A stretch of DNA of 21,054 nucleotides from Phycisphaerales bacterium. Its GTDB lineage: Bacteria > Planctomycetota > Phycisphaerae > Phycisphaerales > UBA1924. Positions within the stretch are counted from its first letter, which is position 1; each line of letters begins with the position of its first letter. The translations under genes and the position numbers were made by a program. Positions 1-7,098 of the stretch are shown here, one piece after another. The notes beneath the pieces were generated by a model. That model was not told where the DNA came from and ran no database searches. It saw nothing but the letters and a program-made list of their open reading frames with translations. Location: the NCBI GenBank assembly GCA_016764015.1, contig JAESSR010000126.1:1-21054 (forward strand). The letters run 5' to 3'.

Positions 1-582
1 CACGCCGTTGAGATACGCCCATTGATCCAGACGCTTGCTTGTAAACTCTGTGCCGTTGTCGACACGGATCTTCCTTGGTAACACACCGCGAGTGCCTTTG
101 ATCCTGTCTAAAACACGAGCCACATCATCTCCGTTGAGCCGCTGCCCGACTTCGATTGCAAGGCTCTCGCGTGTAAAGTCATCGACTATCGTCAAGAGCC
201 GGAATCGGCGGCCATCGAAGAGCTGATCGGCCATGAAATCCATCGACCAGCTTTCGTTGGCGTGAGTCGCCTTGGTCAGCTCAGGACGCGTCACAGAGCT
301 CTTGTGCCGACGCGGCTTGTGCCTGCCCACGCAGAGTCCTTCTTCTTTGTAAAGCCGATATACACGCTTGCGATTCACCAGCCATCCTTCCCGCCGGAGC
401 TTGATCCAGATCCGCTGATATCCCCAGGTGACATGCACACTAGCAATCTCCTTCATCCGATTTCGAAGTGGGGCCTGATCGTCTGCAACGCTTTGGTAAC
501 GATGCGTTGCTCGTGGTGCTGCAATCACTCGACATGCACGACGCTCGCTCACGCCGTATGCTGATTGTGTATTACGCACCAT
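1..582 (-). CDS. IS3-family transposase OrfB (DDE integrase core), 3' end outside window
   Basis: This is the catalytic subunit of the IS transposase, which joins and cuts DNA ends as the OrfAB fusion. Translating the minus strand gives an uninterrupted frame of 194 codons from an ATG at 582 to the window edge. It contains YGVSERRACRV near the start, an HTH-like stretch with WGYQRIWIKLRREGW, then the rve core with the first catalytic Asp in ESWSMDFM and the second in VDNGTEFTS. The catalytic Glu would lie beyond the edge. The frame is open upstream of 582 to the frameshift site at 609-615 and lies -1 relative to OrfA, so the product is probably mostly made as an OrfAB fusion. The family assignment is confident; intactness cannot be judged. 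Confidence 0.85.
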   Translation of the reverse strand, partial: MVRNTQSAYGVSERRACRVIAAPRATHRYQSVADDQAPLRNRMKEIASVHVTWGYQRIWIKLRREGWLVNRKRVYRLYKEEGLCVGRHKPRRHKSSVTRPELTKATHANESWSMDFMADQLFDGRRFRLLTIVDDFTRESLAIEVGQRLNGDDVARVLDRIKGTRGVLPRKIRVDNGTEFTSKRLDQWAYLNGV

Positions 583-602
583 CTTCCGACAACGATCAGG
601 CC

Positions 603-869
603 TTAGAGTTTTCCCTTGAGTGCATCCTGAAGAATCTGCCGATCAAGGCTCAGGTCAGCGACGAGCTGCTTGAGTCTTCGATTTTCATCTTCAAGCTGTT
701 TGAGCCGCCGCACCTCGGCGACACTCATCCCAGCAAACTTTTTCTTCCATCGGTAGAAAGTCTGCTCGCTTATTCCCATTTTCCTGCAAACCTCACGAAC
801 CGATGCACCGCCCTCGGCTTGCCTCAACGAGAACGCGATTTGCTGCTCCGTAAATCTTGACTTCTTCAT
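603..869 (-). CDS. IS3-family transposase OrfA (helix-turn-helix)
   Basis: A small DNA-binding subunit of 88 residues that recognises the IS ends. It starts MKKSRFTEQQIAFSLRQAEG and carries the HTH segment VREVCRKMGISEQTFYRWKKK. A leucine-zipper-like stretch, LKQLEDENRRLKQLVADL, then mediates oligomerisation in this family, and the frame ends in LKGKL. The start at 869 is preferred over the in-frame ATG at 905 because GGAGGA (minus strand of 877-882) sits 7 bases upstream and the conserved family start is MKKSRF. The reading frame ends just after the putative slippery site, where OrfB takes over in the -1 frame. Confidence 0.9.
   Translation of the reverse strand: MKKSRFTEQQIAFSLRQAEGGASVREVCRKMGISEQTFYRWKKKFAGMSVAEVRRLKQLEDENRRLKQLVADLSLDRQILQDALKGKL
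609..615 (-). promoter_or_regulatory. Putative -1 programmed ribosomal frameshift site (G GGA AAA)
   Basis: On the minus strand the OrfA frame reads aag gga aaa ctc taa. The heptamer G GGA AAA fits the X XXY YYZ slippery pattern in the correct phase. A -1 slip leads directly into ggg aaa act cta agg, the OrfB frame, giving an OrfAB fusion as is typical for IS3 elements. Confidence 0.65.
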
Positions 870-922
870 AAACTGATCCTCCAAACAAAGACCAGATTGT
901 CGCACAAAGTCTCACGCTACGA

Positions 923-1096
923 ATGGATCAAGATATGGGTTTAAGCGCAGCAACACATCAAACAGACCAAATGCAAGGTCGCAATTTGCAATTAGTGCTC
1001 CCATCCCAAGTCATCGCTAGCTACACACAGGATCAGCAAAATTGGCTGTGGTCTCTTAAAGACTTTGTGGAGCACATTCGCAGACAGCAGACATAA
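923..1096 (+). CDS. Short ORF, possible 3' remnant of a gene interrupted by the IS
   Basis: A 57-residue frame starting MDQDMGLSAATHQTDQ and ending in DFVEHIRRQQT, with a plausible amphipathic C-terminal part (QNWLWSLKDFVEHIRRQ). I do not recognise the family. The frame is open upstream from 872, across the probable IS end at about 914, so the coding sequence may once have continued leftwards and been cut by the insertion. No convincing ribosome binding site precedes the ATG. It converges on the integrase gene with only 6 bases between the stops. It may equally be a chance open frame. Confidence 0.25.
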   Translation: MDQDMGLSAATHQTDQMQGRNLQLVLPSQVIASYTQDQQNWLWSLKDFVEHIRRQQT

Positions 1097-1102
1097 ACAT
1101 TA

Positions 1103-2293
1103 CTAGATAGAAACTGCGTGCTGCCCCATTCTACCGATGATAGGTGAGCAATTAAACTCTACCTCCTCACCCATGGCCTCCGGGACTAATGCGGCGTAAT
1201 GCCTCCGGCAGATATCCGGCGAGTTGCCCATCAATGCACTGATTTTGTACGAGCTCACGCCCTTCTGTGCGAGCTGGCTGCCGAAGGTGTGGCGGTAGTC
1301 GAGACAAGACCATCCAAGCCCCACCGCTCTGTTTGCCTTGCGGAGCGTATCGGAGAAGTTGCAAGTATCCCACAGGCTCCCTTTCGGACTCGGAAATAGC
1401 CAACCATGATCTGATGCGGGCGTGACATACTGATTCAAATAGCTTGCCAAATCACGGCTGACTGTGATGGCTCGATTCTTTCGAGTCTTTGGCTGCCAAG
1501 ATTCGTCCCCAACCGTCTTTGCATGGATTCGAAGTATTCCATTTGGAGCCGATGGAGTCGATTTGTCCCAATCCTCAATCCTCAACCAAAGCAACTCTTC
1601 ACGCCGAAGCCCGGCGTAGATCAAAACAGCCACCATCGTCTGCAATCTTGGATTGAATCGGAGTGCGTGAAGTTGCTCGGTGATCTGTGGAAGCGTGAGG
1701 TATCGAATCTCCGACGCTCGTTCTTGGTACCGCTGCACCTTTGAAGCTGGATTCGCTCCACCTGGCATCCGAATTCGCCCCTGCTCAATAGCCCAGTTGA
1801 ATACCTTGCATACAACCTCACGGTATCTGTTGGCCGTCTTTGGCGACAAGCCCTTCACACGGACATGCTGAGCGATCATGTCGGAAATCATTGCAGTAGT
1901 GATCTCCTCGAAGAAGGCTGCTGGGATTGCCCTGAGCTTCTTTCGGCGGTCCTCTGGGCACCGTAGGTCTTGACACCGCTTCGCACGCCCCTTGGTGAGC
2001 ACAAGTCCCTCACAGCATTCGCCGAATGCACTCCGAAGATAGCCGAGGTCTTTACTCCAAGACCGCCTTGCCCGAAGCACCTTCATCTGCTCCATGTACG
2101 CTTCGACGATCTCACCGACTGGAGTTCTTGTTGGAAGTGGACAATCAACGCCCTGAAACTGAGCCGATTCAAACTGCCTGAGTTTCTCTTTGGCGATCTG
2201 GTGCGAGCTTGTCCCCAAACTCTTTCGCCGTTGCTTGTCGCCTTCGTACCATTGGATTTGGTATGTCCCGTTCCGCTTTTTCAAACTTGCCAT
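1103..2293 (-). CDS. Tyrosine recombinase / site-specific integrase
   Basis: A 396-residue phage-type integrase that recombines short att sites. The N-terminal arm-binding/SAM-like part has MASLKKRNGTYQIQWYEG and KSLGTSSHQIAKEKLRQFE. The catalytic domain runs from about residue 195: Arg230 in YAGLRREELLWL, Lys269 in SWQPKTRKN, Arg334-His335 in LDYRHTFGSQLAQKG, and nucleophile Tyr366 in CRRHYAALVPE. Two usual histidines are changed: the first of box II HxxR is Leu331, and the GH before the tyrosine is GN (Asn357). From memory this LDYRHTFGS...GNSP..CRRHYAAL pattern is shared by a planctomycete integrase family, so the changes are probably family traits. The start at 2293 gives the conserved MASL N-terminus; an in-frame ATG at 2344 would add 17 residues. 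It lies between the IS and a repeat-bearing intergenic region. Confidence 0.9.
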   Translation of the reverse strand: MASLKKRNGTYQIQWYEGDKQRRKSLGTSSHQIAKEKLRQFESAQFQGVDCPLPTRTPVGEIVEAYMEQMKVLRARRSWSKDLGYLRSAFGECCEGLVLTKGRAKRCQDLRCPEDRRKKLRAIPAAFFEEITTAMISDMIAQHVRVKGLSPKTANRYREVVCKVFNWAIEQGRIRMPGGANPASKVQRYQERASEIRYLTLPQITEQLHALRFNPRLQTMVAVLIYAGLRREELLWLRIEDWDKSTPSAPNGILRIHAKTVGDESWQPKTRKNRAITVSRDLASYLNQYVTPASDHGWLFPSPKGSLWDTCNFSDTLRKANRAVGLGWSCLDYRHTFGSQLAQKGVSSYKISALMGNSPDICRRHYAALVPEAMGEEVEFNCSPIIGRMGQHAVSI

Positions 2294-2358
2294 TCGCTCA
2301 ACCTTTGGGGCAAACCATGCCGCCGATGGGCGAGTCGCTTTCATTTGGCTCTATGAAC

Positions 2359-2378
2359 TAGGGTACGCTTTAGGGTAC
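2359..2378 (+). repeat. Two direct copies of TAGGGTAC upstream of the integrase
   Basis: TAGGGTAC occurs at 2359-2366 and again at 2371-2378, spaced 12 bases start to start, about 65-85 bases upstream of the integrase start. Closely spaced direct repeats here could be arm-type integrase sites or an operator. This is inferred from position only. Confidence 0.4.
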
Positions 2379-2402
2379 ATCGCTCAAAATAGCCATAGGA
2401 AA

Positions 2403-2430
2403 AGGGACTCACGATTTCACGCAAGTCCCT
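2403..2430. repeat. 7-bp inverted repeat AGGGACT/AGTCCCT
   Basis: AGGGACT at 2403-2409 pairs with AGTCCCT at 2424-2430 around a 14-base spacer. It lies in the gene-free interval 2294-2751, between the integrase and the sigma factor. Function unknown; possibly part of an attachment or regulatory region. Confidence 0.3.
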
Positions 2431-2441
2431 GTCGTTACTGT

Positions 2442-2466
2442 AATAGCGGGGAAGGGGATTGATTTG
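2442..2466. other. Candidate att-like relic resembling the tRNA-fMet 3' end
   Basis: AATAGCGGGGA at 2442-2452 is identical to 11417-11427 at the 3' end of the tRNA-fMet gene. The following GGGGATTGATTTG (2454-2466) matches GGGGATTGGATTTG (11423-11436) with one base missing. This suggests a degraded copy of the tRNA end, as left by an integrative element. A chance match cannot be excluded. Confidence 0.3.
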
Positions 2467-2672
2467 TCTAATAGCCTCATTGTGGTTGAATTTCAATATC
2501 GATAACTCCCCCACAGCATCTATCATGACCTGACCTGCCCATCAATCGAATGCAACCCACAAGAAAAGGAAGATAAGATATAGTCGAGTAGATATTTTAC
2601 CTCGCTCGTGTAATCAGAGAATTGCGACTCGAATTATTTGCTTTTACTAACAGAGGATTTTTGATCTCAGCA

Positions 2673-2700
2673 AAAAGATTTTGACATATCAAAATCTTTT
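2673..2700. promoter_or_regulatory. Near-perfect AT-rich palindrome upstream of the sigma factor gene
   Basis: AAAAGATTTTGA at 2673-2684 and TCAAAATCTTTT at 2689-2700 form a 12-bp perfect dyad with a 4-base centre, CATA. With one bulged A the arms extend to GC on the outside. It ends 51 bases before the sigma start. TTGACA at 2681-2686, inside the dyad, could be a -35 box, but no good -10 follows. It could be an operator for autoregulation or, less likely given the AT-rich stem, a terminator of upstream transcription. Confidence 0.45.
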
Positions 2701-2751
2701 GCACAATCCGATCCGAAATCAAGGATAGACTTCCTGTCACAACGAAGGGAC

Positions 2752-3332
2752 ATGCTATTGAAATCGCTTTTAGAAAGAATTGCAGGCGGCGATCATTCCG
2801 CGGTCGAGTTGTGCGCTCGTGAATACGGCGGACTTGTCTATCGCCTAGCAAAACGATATTTAGACCAGGCACCATCTGAAGTTGAGGATGCCGTGCAAGA
2901 TGTGTTTATTGAAATTTGGACTTCAGCGAAACGATTTGACCCTTCGAAGGGTTCTGAATCCGCATTTGTTGCCACTATTGCCCATCGTCGGATCATTGAC
3001 AAACAAAGACAAGTGTCATCCCGCAGACGAGTGCTACGCAGGGTGAGCACACAATCCTTCCCGAAACCTAATGAGCGCTCTGATTCTTCTGCCATCGTCA
3101 ATGACGAGCAAAATATTATGGCCAAGGCTTACATACAACTTTCAGAGAATGAGCGTGAAGCCATCTGGATGTCGATTTTTGGCGGGCTCACTCATTATGA
3201 GATTGGCATCGCTACAAATTCACCGATTGGTACTGTCAATCTAGGCTCCGACGAGCGATGGTCAATATGCGAGCATATGTAGCCGACCGGTGTATGGATC
3301 ACGAGATGCTGACTTGTAAGGGAGGAGAATGA
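2752..3332 (+). CDS. ECF-type RNA polymerase sigma factor, frameshifted in region 4
   Basis: A sigma-70 family factor that directs RNA polymerase to a small regulon. Region 2 is clear (EYGGLVYRLAKRYL, EDAVQDVFIEIWTSAKRFDP, AFVATIAHRRIIDKQR, residues about 25-87). Region 4 begins LSENEREAIWMSIFGGLTHYEIG with PIGTVN. The uninterrupted frame stops at 3282 with an unnatural tail (LGSDERWSICEHM). One missing base at about 3238-3240 explains this: in the -1 frame the DNA encodes SRLRRAMVNMRAYVADR and then runs to a TGA at 3330-3332. That is the expected GTVKSRLRRAM helix-turn-helix end, and the stop overlaps the anti-sigma start as ATGA. The repaired protein is 193 residues. It could be a real inactivating mutation or an indel error in the sequence. 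The GAAGGG ribosome-binding sequence lies close to the ATG. Confidence 0.8.
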
Positions 3333-4285
3333 TGAGCAAACAATTCACACAGAAAGATCGTTTCTATGAACTCCTGGCTGACCAACATCTTGAACAACTG
3401 AACATCGAAGACCAACACGAACTCGACATGCTCCGCCAGAAACTTCAACTTGTAGAACCCAACACATTCGGAGAAGCCCTCGTTGCATTCGATCTCCTCG
3501 CAGATCATCCAGAAGAACAAAGTTCTCTGCCAGAAAGATTGATGAACTCGATCTGTACAACCGGGTATTCAGTGCTGGCGCACACCACACACGATGATTC
3601 ATCCCACAGGCAAGTGACGGGAACGATCAGAGAACAAGGCCCAAAGCGGATTTTGCAGTTCTCAATGGCTGCTGCAGTTATCATCGCGGGGGCATGCGTG
3701 ACATTGCTCGTCCGATCAGAATCGATCCGATCCCAAACGAATCAAAGCTTCGATCAACAGATCGCAATCGCTCAAGATCGAGAAGAAGAACTCGTTGAGA
3801 TGCTCGCTAACGCGATGCTCAATCTTGATGAAGCCAATCAAACCATTGTTCACTACCAAACGCCTAGCGACCCGACCGAACTGCTCGCCAAACGATTAAA
3901 ACTCATCGGCGTACCAGATACGGTCCAAATCGCATGGGCACCGTTCAATCAGCCCGGCTCACTCGCAGAGCAATCAAATATCCAAGGAGATGTTGTTTGG
4001 AATGATGAACTCGGAGAGGGGTACCTGCGATTTGTCGGGCTTAAAGTGAACGACCCGATGATTGAGCAGTATCAGGTCTGGGTAATCGACGAGAGAGGAC
4101 TCGAGCAACGCGTGAGCGGCGGCGTATTCAACGCTTCTAGTGACGGCGAAGTCATCGTCCCGATCGAACCGGGGATCGATCTGGGGCGAGTAGCGCTCTT
4201 TGCGATTACTATCGAGAATCCTGGTGGGACTTGGGTGTCGAATCTTGAACGCCGAGTTGTGGTAGCTGCGCGATCCGAAGGCTAA
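3329..4285 (+). CDS. Membrane anti-sigma factor, RskA-like
   Basis: Probably binds and restrains the preceding ECF sigma factor at the inner membrane until an envelope signal releases it. The cytoplasmic N-terminal part (FYELLADQHLEQLNIEDQHELDML, near residues 12-35) resembles an anti-sigma domain without the HCC zinc motif. One transmembrane helix lies at about 108-128 (ILQFSMAAAVIIAGACVTLL), followed by a charged, coil-prone segment (DREEELVEMLANAMLNLDEA). An extracytoplasmic RskA-type domain spans roughly 195-315 (GDVVWNDELGEGYLRFVGLK, YQVWVIDERG, ENPGGTWVSNLERRVVV). GGAGG at 3321-3325 precedes two adjacent ATGs (3329, 3332). Spacing slightly favours 3332, while ATGA overlap with the repaired sigma stop favours 3329. 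The gene ends before a strong terminator. Confidence 0.85.
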   Translation: MMSKQFTQKDRFYELLADQHLEQLNIEDQHELDMLRQKLQLVEPNTFGEALVAFDLLADHPEEQSSLPERLMNSICTTGYSVLAHTTHDDSSHRQVTGTIREQGPKRILQFSMAAAVIIAGACVTLLVRSESIRSQTNQSFDQQIAIAQDREEELVEMLANAMLNLDEANQTIVHYQTPSDPTELLAKRLKLIGVPDTVQIAWAPFNQPGSLAEQSNIQGDVVWNDELGEGYLRFVGLKVNDPMIEQYQVWVIDERGLEQRVSGGVFNASSDGEVIVPIEPGIDLGRVALFAITIENPGGTWVSNLERRVVVAARSEG

Positions 4286-4312
4286 ACACACACTATTTCT
4301 CTCTTTTTACAC

Positions 4313-4339
4313 AGAGCCCGGAGTTCCGGGCTCTATTTT
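4313..4339 (+). terminator. Rho-independent terminator after sigma/anti-sigma operon
   Basis: AGAGCCCGGA (4313-4322) and TCCGGGCTCT (4325-4334) form a 10-bp perfect stem with a 2-base centre, followed by ATTTTG. It lies 28 bases after the anti-sigma stop. Confidence 0.85.
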
Positions 4340-4475
4340 GTGACCATGTTTACAAATACTAAAAATATTTTGATTTACAAAAACAACTTTGCCATCACTT
4401 ACGAAAGAGAGTTGTTCACCCGGATCAAATTATCTTGGGTAGATCGCTAACGAACTCACATTCATACCTGACACA

Positions 4476-4494
4476 CTCGCGGAGCGTCCGCGAG
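4476..4494. promoter_or_regulatory. GC-rich dyad in the DUF4331 leader region
   Basis: CTCGCGGA (4476-4483) and TCCGCGAG (4487-4494) form an 8-bp perfect dyad around GCG, 69 bases before the DUF4331 start codon and after the preceding terminator. It may be an operator or a leader hairpin. The rest of the 4340-4562 interval shows no gene, and no promoter I would commit to. Confidence 0.35.
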
Positions 4495-4562
4495 CATGCG
4501 ATTCGTTTATCAACTCTGTATGAACCCACTGTTCATCGATTCAACAAGGCAAAGGAATAACA

Positions 4563-6140
4563 ATGCAACGAAGAGCTACATCTTTTATTGGTGCTGCAGC
4601 ACTTTTTATGGCAGCAGGCACACTGGCAGTACTCAGCTCTGCTCCAGCAGAAGCATCGAGCCACAGCGACGCACCACTTATCAAGCAAGACCCGCAGGCA
4701 AACCTGACAGATGTCTATGCATTCATTGGAACAAAGTATGATGCCCCTTCGGTCGAAGTACTCAATGTGATTGCGAGTGTTCGTCCGTTTTCAGAACCAG
4801 GCGATGGTGCAATCTACGAACGCTTCGCAGACGATGCGCTGTACTCGCTCCACATCACCAACCCATCAACCGGAGAAACCGTCATCCGATATGATTTTCA
4901 GTTCTCTGCGGTTGATGGTGGATACAAAAATGAAAATACCATCCTGTCCTACGGGCTGGGCACCGAAGTTGGACCAATCTTGGAAAACGGTGACGCTCGC
5001 CAGAACTACACCCAGACCTACAGCGTAGCGAGGACTCCTATCGAAACGGAAGCACACTTGGCACTCTCAGGTGCAATCGTCGCCCCTCCAAATGTTGGCA
5101 TAAACACAACGCCTTTGTACAATGATGAAACCGGCAGAGCGGTTTCTGGAGCTTCAAGCTTTGAGCAGCTCGACTCCTACACCCAGCAAGCAATCTTCAC
5201 TGGCTCCAACGGCGAGGTCTTCTTCGCGGGACCTCGTGATGATAGCTTCTATTCTGACATTCCTGGCATCTTCGATCTGCTCAATGTCCGTATTCTCGAT
5301 AACAACGGTACGCTTGCTGATGGGCTCGGGCAGGATAACGATGGTGTTGATGGATTCAAGGGATTCAATGTCCTGACCATCGCAATGCAAATCCCACTCG
5401 ATCAACTTCCTGATTTCGAGTACAACGATGCATTCTTTGGAACTCAAACCGGCGTTGGTGTTTACGCGTCGGTTAGCCGACCAAAGGTGACAATCCGAAA
5501 AGCAGGCAACAACATTGAAAGCTATGGCGACTGGATTCAGGTGAACCGTCTGGGCAACCCATTGTTCAACGAAGCGCTTGTGCCGTTTGCTGACAAGGAC
5601 AACTATAACGCTCTCGTTCCCACAGACGATTCAATGTTCGCTACTTACGCATCGAATCCTGAACTCGCATCGTTAATCAACATTGTCTTCGGAACAGATT
5701 TTCAAGAAACCGATCGCCAAGATCTGGTCGCCGTGTTTATCCCCGATGTCCTGCGTGTAGCAACAACGACCGGACCAGTCCCGCTGGCAGGCGAAGATGG
5801 ATTTTCGCGATTTGGATTCATCGGCGGCGATACTACCGGCGGTGTTTCGAGTGGGTGGCCAAACGGCCGTCGGTTTGGCGACGATGTCATTGATGTTGCC
5901 CTCACAGCAATCGCATCAGGACCAACATACGAGACCATCACACTTGTCGGTGACAATGTCGCTGAAAACGACATTGCATTTAACAATGTATTCCCATATG
6001 CCGCGACTCCGCACTCTGGTACTTTAAACCGAAAGGATCCGCCCTTGACCCAGTTTGAAATCGCAGATGTCAACCGCGACGGCTTCATCAACTTCTACGA
6101 TATCAGTGCCTTTATTGAGGCAGTACAGAATAGCCAATAG
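4563..6140 (+). CDS. Secreted DUF4331 protein with dockerin/EF-hand-like tail
   Basis: A 525-residue exported protein of unknown biochemical function. An N-terminal signal peptide (MQRRATSFIGAAALFMAAGT, cleavage probably after AEA near residue 31) precedes the DUF4331 hallmark SSHSDAPLIKQDPQANLTDV and further conserved blocks (YAFIG, IRYDFQFSA, GFNVLTIAMQIPL, IESYGDWIQVNRLGNPLFNE, FRRFG-like FSRFGFIGGD). The extreme C-terminus is a single Ca-binding-like loop, ADVNRDGFINFYDISAFIEA: Asp502, Asn504, Asp506, Gly507, Ile509 and Asp513 fit the EF-hand spacing. It resembles the GC-type dockerin tails of Phycisphaerae secreted proteins. AAAGGA lies 6 bases before the ATG. Its own terminator follows. 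Position directly after the sigma/anti-sigma pair suggests it may be a regulon target. Confidence 0.9.
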   Translation: MQRRATSFIGAAALFMAAGTLAVLSSAPAEASSHSDAPLIKQDPQANLTDVYAFIGTKYDAPSVEVLNVIASVRPFSEPGDGAIYERFADDALYSLHITNPSTGETVIRYDFQFSAVDGGYKNENTILSYGLGTEVGPILENGDARQNYTQTYSVARTPIETEAHLALSGAIVAPPNVGINTTPLYNDETGRAVSGASSFEQLDSYTQQAIFTGSNGEVFFAGPRDDSFYSDIPGIFDLLNVRILDNNGTLADGLGQDNDGVDGFKGFNVLTIAMQIPLDQLPDFEYNDAFFGTQTGVGVYASVSRPKVTIRKAGNNIESYGDWIQVNRLGNPLFNEALVPFADKDNYNALVPTDDSMFATYASNPELASLINIVFGTDFQETDRQDLVAVFIPDVLRVATTTGPVPLAGEDGFSRFGFIGGDTTGGVSSGWPNGRRFGDDVIDVALTAIASGPTYETITLVGDNVAENDIAFNNVFPYAATPHSGTLNRKDPPLTQFEIADVNRDGFINFYDISAFIEAVQNSQ

Positions 6141-6152
6141 TCATCATATCGC

Positions 6153-6188
6153 AACCGGAGCAGATTAAAACATCTGCTCCGGTTTTTT
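6153..6188 (+). terminator. Rho-independent terminator after DUF4331 gene
   Basis: AACCGGAGCAGA (6153-6164) and TCTGCTCCGGTT (6173-6184) form a 12-bp perfect stem with an 8-base loop. The transcript ends in six T residues (6183-6188). Confidence 0.92.
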
Positions 6189-6211
6189 CACATAACCCAC
6201 GGGAGCACGCC

Positions 6212-7030
6212 ATGTTTAAGCACATATTCTCTACAGTATGTATCCTCACCATCCTCATGACCTGTTCAATAACTAACGCTCATGAGTTCTGGATTCAGCC
6301 TGACCACTTCGCTTTGAATACGAACAATCTTGTGGTTGTCCGGCTCATGCACGGTGAACGATTCAAGGGTGATACCGTCGATCGCAATGATCCACAGATC
6401 AAACGATTCGAGTTTGTCAGTGAAGGCGACCAAACTACTCCAATCCGAGGTCGACATCAGAATCCAAACGGATTCCTTCGCCCACAACACTCGGGCGTAA
6501 TCGTGTACCAGTCGAACCATTATACTAATAATCTTGAACATGAAAAATTCAACTCGTATCTCATTGAAGAGGGGCTGGAACACATCATCAATGAACGAGC
6601 ACATCTCGGCGAATCCGAGATCATCGGCCGAGAAGCATATTCACGATGTGCCAAATCAATCATTCGTATCAATGATGATAATCACTCTGCCGACAAAATT
6701 GATCGTCGTGTCGGACTCCCTCTCGAAATTTTGATCGAATCAATTACCCCTCTAAGCAGTGATAGCGAATCCATGAGAACTACAATCATCGCTTCCGTAT
6801 CATTCATGGATGATCCAATCGAAGGGCTACGCGTAGTCGTTGCAAATACAATCAACCCCGAAGTGCTCATCGAGCTTCACACTGATGCGAACGGAAAGAT
6901 TGCATTCGAAGCCGAACCCGCCGGGGACTGGATGATCACCACCATTCATATCCAACGAGCAATCAATCTTGAAGCATCCGATTGGGAAAGCTTCTGGGCT
7001 TCTACGACATTCACAAATGAAATACAATAG
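6212..7030 (+). CDS. Secreted DUF4198-family protein
   Basis: A 272-residue protein with a signal peptide (hydrophobic 5-20, cleavage probably after TNA) followed at once by HEFWIQPDHFAL, the AHxFWI(E/Q)P signature of DUF4198. This family is sometimes linked to metal or periplasmic binding functions, without firm biochemistry. Further family-like blocks are VVVRLMHGERFKGD, the helical EEGLEHIINERAHLGES and REAYSRCAKSIIR. The C-terminal half resembles an Ig-like/CNA-B-type beta domain (EGLRVVVANTINPEVLIELH, TDANGKIAFEAEPAGDW). GGGAG at 6201-6205 serves as ribosome binding site. It starts only 24 bases after the DUF4331 terminator and could be a second member of the same envelope cluster by readthrough. 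The stop codon lies inside an AATAGCGGGG string also found at the tRNA end. Confidence 0.8.
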   Translation: MFKHIFSTVCILTILMTCSITNAHEFWIQPDHFALNTNNLVVVRLMHGERFKGDTVDRNDPQIKRFEFVSEGDQTTPIRGRHQNPNGFLRPQHSGVIVYQSNHYTNNLEHEKFNSYLIEEGLEHIINERAHLGESEIIGREAYSRCAKSIIRINDDNHSADKIDRRVGLPLEILIESITPLSSDSESMRTTIIASVSFMDDPIEGLRVVVANTINPEVLIELHTDANGKIAFEAEPAGDWMITTIHIQRAINLEASDWESFWASTTFTNEIQ

Positions 7031-7036
7031 CGGGGG
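7026..7036. other. Candidate left att-like site (AATAGCGGGG)
   Basis: AATAGCGGGG at 7026-7035 is identical to 11417-11426 at the tRNA-fMet 3' end. It spans the stop codon of the DUF4198 gene. It would make a logical left boundary for an element of about 4.4 kb ending at the tRNA, with only a short shared core as serine recombinases use. The match is short, so this is a hypothesis. Confidence 0.3.
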
Positions 7037-7098
7037 ACCATTACTCTCCACTCAAAGTGGATACGGTTTCAAGGCAGAATCACACCATATCATATAGC

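Larger units (their letters stand above)
1..914 (-). mobile_element. IS3-family (IS407-like) insertion sequence, partial
   Basis: Two minus-strand frames in the orfA/orfB arrangement of IS3-family elements occupy this stretch, and the element continues past the left edge of the window. The 5' end of the element (right side here) is probably near 914, where the minus strand reads TGAGACTTTGTGCGACA, matching the TG...CA termini of IS3 elements. The other end is not in the window, so neither the terminal inverted repeat nor the target duplication could be checked. The right boundary is approximate. Confidence 0.8.

Noticed and set aside
262..860. Plus-strand frames of 100 and 130 codons across the IS
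   Set aside because: They are antisense to the clear IS3 OrfA/OrfB coding sequence.
2341..2526. Minus-strand 61-codon open frame between integrase and sigma gene
   Set aside because: It overlaps the repeat-bearing intergenic region, lacks a ribosome binding site and looks like random AT-rich translation.
3231..3245. Programmed -1 frameshifting in the sigma gene
   Set aside because: No X XXY YYZ slippery heptamer or following hairpin is evident at the shift point; a lost base fits better.
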